DNA from: Pseudomonadota bacterium
GTDB lineage: Bacteria > Pseudomonadota > Gammaproteobacteria > Burkholderiales > Burkholderiaceae_B
Length of the DNA: 64,000 bases
Assembly (NCBI GenBank): GCA_023439305.1
Contig: JAEXOO010000047.1
Location: 1 to 64,000, forward strand
Direction: 5' to 3'
The position numbers were made by a program, and so were the translations under genes. Under the pieces are notes generated by a model. That model had not been told where the DNA came from and ran no database searches. It saw nothing but the letters and a program-made list of their open reading frames with translations. This document shows positions 58,394 to 64,000 of this stretch, in pieces. How positions within the stretch are numbered: the stretch's first letter is position 1; every line of letters begins with the position of its first letter.

Positions 58394-59082
58394 GTGTTCC
58401 CCGCGCAAGCGGGGATGAACCGTGGCCGATTCCGCCATCTGCTCCACCACTGTTGTGTTCCCCGCGCAAGCGGGGATGAACCGGTGCAGCACCACACCGT
58501 TCGAGGACAAATTGCGTGTTCCCCGCGCAAGCGGGGATGAACCGGTAGAGGGCGGTCACCGGCTTGATCGGCTCTCGTGTTCCCCGCGCAAGCGGGGATG
58601 AACCGGGCGCCACGGACCGAATCACGAGCCGCCGGATGTGTTCCCCGCGCAAGCGGGGATGAACCGGCTTCGTATGCGCTCCAGTCGTTGCCCGGCCCGT
58701 GTTCCCCGCGCAAGCGGGGATGAACCGCCACAGATGGCAGAGGGGTCGGGGCGTACACAGTGTTCCCCGCGCAAGCGGGGATGAACCGGTCGATGTTTCC
58801 GAAAACATGGTCGAGAATTTGTGTTCCCCGCGCAAGCGGGGATGAACCTCACAAGCGAGCAAGCGGATGCTGCCACTGAACGTGTTCCCCGCGCAAGCGG
58901 GGATGAACCGTCGGCTCACGCGTCTAGAATTTGCGGCTTGGACGTGTTCCCCGCTCAAGCGGGGATGAACCGATTGGCTAGAGCCGATGCGGTGTGGAAA
59001 TAAGGTGTTCCCCGCGTAAGCGGGGATGAATCGCCGTACCATCGAAACCATGTCCGGCCTCGAAGTGTTCCCCGCACAAGGG
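58394..59082 (+). CRISPR. Type I-E CRISPR array, 12 repeats (last degenerate) and 11 spacers
   Basis: 29-bp repeat starting GTGTTCCCCGCGCAAG and ending CGGGGATGAACCG, with the CCCCGC/GCGGGG stem cut by Cas6e. Repeats begin at 58394, 58455, 58516, 58577, 58638, 58699, 58760, 58821, 58882, 58944, 59005 and 59065. Spacers are 32 bp except number 9 (33) and number 11 (31). Repeats 1-7 and 9 are identical; 8 and 10 have one change each, 11 has two, and 12 is only about 18 bp long. Decay at the 3' end and the leader on the left show that new spacers would enter at 58394. Confidence 0.98.
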
Positions 59083-59102
59083 TAAAGCCCCGCTCGCGTA
59101 CC

Positions 59103-61709
59103 TCACTGGCCCGGAGCCGTTTGCTCATGCACCGCTTTCACCCAGTCTTCAATGGGCTGGGGTGGGCTCAGCAAGTAGCCTTGAAGGGCGTGGCAGCCGC
59201 GGCGCAGCAGGAAGACGCGTTGCTGTTCGTTCTCGATGCCTTCGGCCACCACGTGCAGGCCCAGTTGGCGCGCCATGGCCAGCACGGTGCGCACGATTGC
59301 GTTGGCGTCCGGCTCCATCGGCACGCCCAGGATCAGGCTGCGGTCTATCTTCAATTCGAACAAGGGCAGGCGGCGGATGGCGGCCAGGTTGGAGTAGCCG
59401 GTGCCGAAGTCGTCCATGGAAAAGCGTATGCCCAGATCGGTCAGTTCGTGCATCATGGCGCTGGCGGAGTCGAAGTCTTCCATCAGTACGCCTTCGGTGA
59501 TCTCGAAGATCAGCCTGTGGGCTGGTGCGCCGCTGCTTTCCAGTATCTGACGGGTCCGTGCGGCGAAGTCGGGGCGGCGAAACTGGATGGGACTGACGTT
59601 AATGGAGATGGGAAAGGCTGCCGGCTGGGTCTGCAGCAGCAGGTCGCAGACCGACGCCATGATCCAGTCGCCTAGTGGCGTGATCAGATCAGTGCTTTCG
59701 GCCAATGGAATGAACAGATTGGGCGTAAGGATGCCGCGAGCGGGATGGTGCCAGCGCAGCAGCACCTCTGCGCCGCTGATCTGACCCTGCTTGTCGTATT
59801 GTGATTGCACGAACAGGCGCAACTGGTCCGAGCCTATGGCAAAAGTCAGGTCGTGCTGCAGGTTCAGGTGCTCTTCCAGCGCCTCCTGCATGCCAGGCTC
59901 GTACAGGGTGATCTGATTGCGGCCGCTTTCTTTGGAGCGGTACATGGCGGTGTCGGCCTGGCGCATCAATTCTTCGGCAGTCAGGCTTTTGTCCGTGATC
60001 AGGGCCAGGCCGATGCTGCTGCTGCTTAGGTAAGAGTGGCCTTCGATGACGTATGGCTCTTCCAGGCGCTTGCGCAATTGCTCGGCGATCGTCAGGGCCT
60101 GTTCCTGACATTGTTGCAGCGTGCCGGGCTGGAGCAGCTTCAGGATGACGAACTCGTCCCCCCCGAGCCGCGCCACGATATCCTGAGCGTCTATGAGCAA
60201 GGACAGGCGGTGCGCCACCAGGCGCAGCAGCGAATCGCCAATGGCGTGGCCGCGGGCGTCATTGATGTGCTTGAAGCGGTCCAGGTCCAGAAAGTACAGC
60301 GCGCTGGGTTGCTGGCAGGGCTCGATGGTTTGCAGGTGCCACTCCAGGCGCTGCAGCAGCAGACGACGATTGGGCAATTCGGTCAGCGGGTCGTAGAAGG
60401 CCAGGCGGTAGTTCTCCGACTGGGTGGCTTTCAATGCCGATATATTGGTGGAGATGCCGTACAGCACAGTCTGCTGCGTGTCGGGATCCTGGACCGGCAT
60501 CTTGATGGAAAAAAAGGTGGCGCGCACGTCGCCCTTGCGGTCGCGCACGATTTCTTCCGTGGCCAGGCGCTCCAGGCTGTAGAGCACTTGCTCGTCGTTG
60601 CGGCGGAATTCGTTGATGGTCTGCTTGTTGGCGTACAGATCCTTATCGGTCTTGCCTATGATCCCGTCTGCAGTGTAGTTCAGGTCTTCGCACAGCTTGC
60701 GGTTGGCATACAGATAGCGGAAGTTGTGGTCTTTAATGAAAACATAGGCGTCGATGGCATCCAGCACGGTATGCATGCGATGCTCGGTCTGCACGAGCTT
60801 TTCTCGCTGGCGGCGCAAGCCGCTGCGCATCAGGTACATTGTCAGCAATGCGATGAGCAGCAATGCGCCCAGAATCATCAGCGATGGCATGATCCAGGGC
60901 TTGGGCGGTTTTTCGATCAGCCGTATGCCCCAATGGCCCAGGGTGTCGGTGTAGAAGGAATCGGCATTGTCCTGCCATTGGCGCAGTTGGGTTTCGATGG
61001 CGGACAGCAGCTCGGGGTGCTGCCCCTTGGCCGTGACGTAGAAGATGCTGGACGGCTCGAAGCGGATCGCCGTGCTTTTCAGTCCGTAGTCGCTGGCATA
61101 GCGCAGTCCATACAGATGGCCGACTACCGTGGCATCGGCCTGTTTGCTCTGGACCAATTCCATGGCATGAGCTTGCGACGACGCGGTGACGACCTGGGCC
61201 GTCAGATGCAGTCTGTCCAGCAGGCCATGGAGCTGAATCTGCTGCACTGTGCCAGCCATGACGGCGATGCGTTTGCCGTTCAGGTCGTTGATAGCGCGGA
61301 TCAGGGTGTCGTTGGCGGCAAAGAACTGCGACCAATCTTCCAAGGCGGGCGTGGTGTGAAAACTGTAGAGCGATTCGCGCAAAGGGTTGCTGGCCAGGCC
61401 TGGCACCAGATCTATCAGCCCTCCTTGAAGTGCGTTCAGACATTGCTGCCAGTCGCATTGCACGGTTTCCAGAACCCAACCCTGGCGGCGGGCGATTTCC
61501 ACCAGCAGCTCTCCCAGAATGCCGCCGGGCTTGCCTTGGCTGTCCAGAAATAGCTTGGGCGGATTATCGAAGACGCCCACGCGCACGAGCGTCGGCTGGG
61601 CTGCGCGTGCTTCTGTCAGTGTCAGCAGACAGGCCAGAGCGACGACTAACTGGCCCAGTATGCGGATCGCCCTGCGCAGTGAGAACAGGGAATGACGGGG
61701 CAGAATCAT
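59103..61709 (-). CDS. Cyclic di-GMP GGDEF/EAL protein with periplasmic binding-protein sensor
   Basis: 868 residues from ATG 61709 (884 if from 61757; neither has a clear ribosome site, and 61709 gives the better signal sequence). Order: signal/anchor, SBP_bac_3 sensor (about 38-270, VRVGVFDNPPKLFLDSQGKP), a membrane segment (LMILGALLLIALLTMYL), PAS (about 315-425), GGDEF (RLGGDEFVIL, intact) and EAL with motif GAEVLLRWHH (EVL for EAL) plus FSMDDFGTGYSNL and VVAEGIEN. It probably makes and/or breaks cyclic di-GMP in response to a periplasmic amino acid-like ligand. Standalone; it ends about 20 bp from the array. Confidence 0.93.
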   Translation of the reverse strand: MILPRHSLFSLRRAIRILGQLVVALACLLTLTEARAAQPTLVRVGVFDNPPKLFLDSQGKPGGILGELLVEIARRQGWVLETVQCDWQQCLNALQGGLIDLVPGLASNPLRESLYSFHTTPALEDWSQFFAANDTLIRAINDLNGKRIAVMAGTVQQIQLHGLLDRLHLTAQVVTASSQAHAMELVQSKQADATVVGHLYGLRYASDYGLKSTAIRFEPSSIFYVTAKGQHPELLSAIETQLRQWQDNADSFYTDTLGHWGIRLIEKPPKPWIMPSLMILGALLLIALLTMYLMRSGLRRQREKLVQTEHRMHTVLDAIDAYVFIKDHNFRYLYANRKLCEDLNYTADGIIGKTDKDLYANKQTINEFRRNDEQVLYSLERLATEEIVRDRKGDVRATFFSIKMPVQDPDTQQTVLYGISTNISALKATQSENYRLAFYDPLTELPNRRLLLQRLEWHLQTIEPCQQPSALYFLDLDRFKHINDARGHAIGDSLLRLVAHRLSLLIDAQDIVARLGGDEFVILKLLQPGTLQQCQEQALTIAEQLRKRLEEPYVIEGHSYLSSSSIGLALITDKSLTAEELMRQADTAMYRSKESGRNQITLYEPGMQEALEEHLNLQHDLTFAIGSDQLRLFVQSQYDKQGQISGAEVLLRWHHPARGILTPNLFIPLAESTDLITPLGDWIMASVCDLLLQTQPAAFPISINVSPIQFRRPDFAARTRQILESSGAPAHRLIFEITEGVLMEDFDSASAMMHELTDLGIRFSMDDFGTGYSNLAAIRRLPLFELKIDRSLILGVPMEPDANAIVRTVLAMARQLGLHVVAEGIENEQQRVFLLRRGCHALQGYLLSPPQPIEDWVKAVHEQTAPGQ

Positions 61710-61847
61710 GATGGGGAAGGCCGCGAGGCACGAGCGGTCAGAGGAGGGGGCGGGCATGCAACAATAGTGTGACTAGATTAACTGAATATCGGGAACGGGG
61801 GCAGCGCGTGCCGCCGTTCTGACGACAAATAGCGGGAGCAGTGCACA

Positions 61848-62123
61848 GTGAGTCAGGAAACAGTGGATGTGCGGGTCAAAGGCAAAGTGCAGGGCGTGGG
61901 CTTTCGGGCGGCAGCGGTGCGCCATGCCCACTTGTACGGAGTGCATGGCTGGGTCAGCAATGCAGCCGATGGATCGGTGGAGCTGGTGCTTCAGGGGAGC
62001 CCTGATCAGCTCGACCTGATGGTCAGTTGGCTGCATCGCGGACCGGAGTCAGCGGTCGTGGAGCACGTGGAAATACAGCGCTCCTATTCGGACAAGCAGT
62101 ACGGTCGGTTCGAGATTCGCTGA
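61848..62123 (+). CDS. acyP: Acylphosphatase
   Basis: 91 residues, start GTG with CGGGAG upstream. The catalytic Arg and Asn are in VQGVGFRAAAVRHA and VHGWVSNAADGSVELVL, and the small alpha/beta fold is complete. It hydrolyses carboxyl-phosphate bonds of acyl phosphates. Divergent from the GGDEF/EAL gene. Confidence 0.95.
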   Translation: MSQETVDVRVKGKVQGVGFRAAAVRHAHLYGVHGWVSNAADGSVELVLQGSPDQLDLMVSWLHRGPESAVVEHVEIQRSYSDKQYGRFEIR

Positions 62124-62174
62124 TCAATCAAATGCTATGCCATTTAATAATTTAAATATTAAGCATTGATTTTA

Positions 62175-62200
62175 CAGGGTTTGTCTGCGGGCAAACCCTG
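62175..62200. repeat. Perfect 9-bp inverted repeat between acyP and the RpiR gene
   Basis: CAGGGTTTG (62175-62183) pairs with CAAACCCTG (62192-62200) around an 8-nt loop, followed by ATAAAACATTTGTTTTTT. It may terminate acyP transcription, though the U-run starts about 10 nt late, or be the operator of the RpiR gene 70 bp downstream. The preceding 62130-62170 is AT-rich. Confidence 0.5.
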
Positions 62201-62269
62201 ATAAAACATTTGTTTTTTCAGTGAAGGTTCAGGTTACCATGCGTTTTGTCCCGTCTCAGGAGCGCTGTG

Positions 62270-63157
62270 GTGGATGCCTTGGAACCCCTGCTCCGGTTGC
62301 AGCGCGCGCTGCCCGGGCTGACTCCCGAATTGCGTCGCGCCGCCCACTGGGTGGAGCAGCATCCGGTTGAAGTCGGCCTGTGGTCGATGCGCCGGCAGGC
62401 GCAGGCCCTGGCTCTGGCGCCGGCCACGATGCTGCGGTTGGCCAGGGCGGCCGGCTACGACAGCTACGACAGTTTCCGTGCGCCGTTCCAGCAGGCCCTG
62501 AGCAATGGCACTGGCAGTCTGGCCAGCCGGGCGCGAGGCCTGCAGGGAGAGCGCGAGACAACGCGTCAGAGCATCGTGTTGCGCCAGCAGCAGGAATCCG
62601 CTCTGGAGTCGGTGCTGCGGCTCAATTCCGTGCGGGCGCTGGATGCGGCCGCCCAGTGCATACTGGATTCGCGCAAAGTCGGGTTTCTGGGGATGGGGTC
62701 GAGCTTTGGCTGCGCGTTTCAGATGCACTACGCGTACCAGCTCATGCGCGGCAGCGGCGTGCTGTTCAATCGCTCGGCGGATGTCATCCTGGAACTGGAA
62801 GGCATGCAGGGCAAGCAGGCTGTGCTGGTGGTGATCAGCCAGGCGCCTTATTTGCGCGCCGTGGTGCTGAGCTTGAGGCAGGCCCTGGCGCGTGGCGTCA
62901 CGGTGGTGGCCTTGACCGACAGCGCCTTGTCGCCGGTCGCACGAGGCGCGCGGCACGTGCTGTTGTTCGATGCCGTGCCGGGAGATCGCCAGCCGGCCAG
63001 CTTTTTTCACTCCATGGTCGGCCCGGTGGCTTTGGCCGAGCATGTGCTGGCCCGATTGGCCGTGTTGGGGGGAGAGACTGTGGTGCAACGGCTGACGCGC
63101 ATGGAGTCCATGCTGCAGGCCCAGCAAATGTATTGGCAGGAGGCGGGGCGCGCCTGA
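62270..63157 (+). CDS. RpiR-family (MurR/RpiR) transcriptional regulator
   Basis: 295 residues. N-terminal HTH_6 (LTPELRRAAHWVEQHPVEVG, APATMLRLARAAGYDSYDSF) followed by a SIS sugar-isomerase-like domain (RKVGFLGMGSSFGCAFQMHY and GKQAVLVVISQAPYLRAVVL). GTG 62270 is chosen because AGGAG lies 7 bp upstream; GTG 62267 and TTG 62246 are alternatives. The gene precedes the TAXI transporter receptor in the same direction and is its probable regulator. Confidence 0.85.
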   Translation: MDALEPLLRLQRALPGLTPELRRAAHWVEQHPVEVGLWSMRRQAQALALAPATMLRLARAAGYDSYDSFRAPFQQALSNGTGSLASRARGLQGERETTRQSIVLRQQQESALESVLRLNSVRALDAAAQCILDSRKVGFLGMGSSFGCAFQMHYAYQLMRGSGVLFNRSADVILELEGMQGKQAVLVVISQAPYLRAVVLSLRQALARGVTVVALTDSALSPVARGARHVLLFDAVPGDRQPASFFHSMVGPVALAEHVLARLAVLGGETVVQRLTRMESMLQAQQMYWQEAGRA

Positions 63158-63306
63158 ATCGCCCCGATCCCATAACGGACGCCGCCTGGCGAGCCGAACG
63201 CGACATTCCGGCATGCTGCTTTCACAAGAGGCGGTATGTCCGACAAGAGAAAACCGGCGTCATGCCGGCCATTAAACAGGGGTCACCCCCAAAGGGAGAG
63301 AGAGTG

Positions 63307-64000
63307 ATGCGTCACGTATTCAAAAAAACAGGCAAGAAATCGTCCCTGGCGCTGACGGCCGCCGCCGCCATGTGCGCCATGCTGGTCAGCCCATTGCCGG
63401 CCAGTGCGCAGCAAAAGTTCGTCAGTATCGGCACAGGCGGCGTGACGGGTGTGTACTACGCTGCCGGCGGCGCCATCTGCCGTCTGGTCAACAAGGATCG
63501 CTCCGATCATGGCATACGTTGCTCGGTGGAATCCACCGGCGGCTCCGTGTTCAACGTCAACACCATCAAGGCCAACGAGCTTGATCTGGGTGTGGTGCAG
63601 TCGGACGTGGGCTACAACGCCTACAACGGCGATGGCCAGTTCAAGGACGCGGGCGCCTTCAAGAAACTGCGCTCGGTGTTCTCCATCCACCCCGAGCCCT
63701 TCACGGTGCTGTCGCGCAAGGAAGCCAACATCCAGAAGTTCGAGGACTTCAAGGGCAAGCGCTTCAACGTAGGCAACCCAGGGTCGGGCACGCGCGCCTC
63801 CATGGATCAATTGCTGCAGGCCATGGGCCTGGACAACAGCTTCTTCTCCCTGGCGTCCGAGCTGCGTCCTGACGAGCACGGCCCTGCCCTGTGCGACGGC
63901 AAGATCGACGGCTTCATCTACGGCGTGGGCCACCCCTCGGCCAACATCCAGGATCCCACGACGTCCTGCGGCGCCAAGCTGGTCCCCCTGACCGGCCCTG
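63307..64000 (+). CDS. TAXI-family TRAP solute receptor, C-terminus beyond window
   Basis: 231 residues visible. Signal peptide (MRHVFKKTGKKSSLALTAAA onward, cleaved after ASA), then the TAXI family blocks VSIGTGGVTGVYYAAGGAIC, VESTGGSVFNVNTIKANELD, LGVVQSDVGYNAYNG, NVGNPGSGTRASMDQLLQAM and KIDGFIYGVGHPSANIQD. TAXI receptors work with a fused DctQM permease, which should follow to the right. Ligands are often glutamate-like. The ATG has GGGAG upstream. Confidence 0.95.
   Translation, partial: MRHVFKKTGKKSSLALTAAAAMCAMLVSPLPASAQQKFVSIGTGGVTGVYYAAGGAICRLVNKDRSDHGIRCSVESTGGSVFNVNTIKANELDLGVVQSDVGYNAYNGDGQFKDAGAFKKLRSVFSIHPEPFTVLSRKEANIQKFEDFKGKRFNVGNPGSGTRASMDQLLQAMGLDNSFFSLASELRPDEHGPALCDGKIDGFIYGVGHPSANIQDPTTSCGAKLVPLTGP

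Noticed and set aside
58375..59051. Minus-strand open frames across the CRISPR array encoding repeated RFIPACAGNT-like peptides
   Set aside because: They are read-through of the CRISPR repeats; no start signals and no protein family.

Overview
The window is 64 kb of a high-GC betaproteobacterial chromosome. It most resembles an Alcaligenaceae member of the Burkholderiales (Alcaligenes, Achromobacter or Bordetella relatives). The evidence is the codon bias, the density of TRAP-type and Bug/TTT-type solute-binding proteins, the many LysR and GntR regulators, and protein sequences such as Bfr, RmuC, DkgB and DadA. I saw no rRNA, tRNA or insertion sequence. Both ends cut genes: a LeuC-family isomerase on the left and a TAXI-type TRAP receptor on the right.

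Layout. (1) 1-7.1 kb, minus strand: a catabolic locus with a cysteine hydrolase, a TRAP transporter (DctP, Q, M), a class III CoA-transferase, an HMG-CoA-lyase-like enzyme and a LeuC-type isomerase, with a divergent LysR regulator. (2) 8.3-9.4 kb: the iron-storage pair bfd-bfr behind Fur-box-like sequence. (3) 9.4-14 kb, minus strand: a membrane-anchored hypothetical, prfC, a LysE-type exporter and rhlE. (4) 14.4-19.4 kb: a five-gene operon of LemA, two TPM-domain proteins, a DUF2868 membrane protein and a DUF3482 GTPase. (5) 19.4-25.9 kb: glsB-like, thpR, then a LysR regulator and a second TRAP operon with an EthD-like protein and an NHL propeller. (6) 26-29.8 kb: an Mla/MCE lipid-transport operon with a STAS-permease fusion. 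(7) 29.8-38.1 kb: a HAD phosphatase, a third TRAP operon, then a thiolase-like/DUF35/acyl-CoA-ligase operon divergent from a Bug receptor. (8) 38.2-47.9 kb: a chemoreceptor, GntR and LysR regulators, dadA, an acyltransferase, dkgB, a second Bug receptor and rmuC. (9) 47.9-59.1 kb: a complete type I-E CRISPR-Cas locus. (10) 59.1-64 kb: a GGDEF/EAL sensor, acyP, an RpiR regulator and the TAXI receptor.

The CRISPR-Cas locus is the most interesting region. Interference genes (cas3, casABCDE) look intact. cas1 is split by a +1 frameshift in a run of nine G, upstream of all its catalytic residues, so spacer acquisition depends on whether that run is real, phase-variable or a sequencing error. The stop of cas2 is followed in the same frame by the last codons of a RelE/ParE-type (HI1419-like) toxin, and the cognate HI1420-type antitoxin survives as an orphan. 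A complete Res-Xre toxin-antitoxin pair then separates the cas genes from the leader. The leader carries an exact match to the IHF consensus 8 bp before the first repeat. The array has 12 repeats (the last one degenerate) and 11 spacers, and the repeats decay at the leader-distal end.
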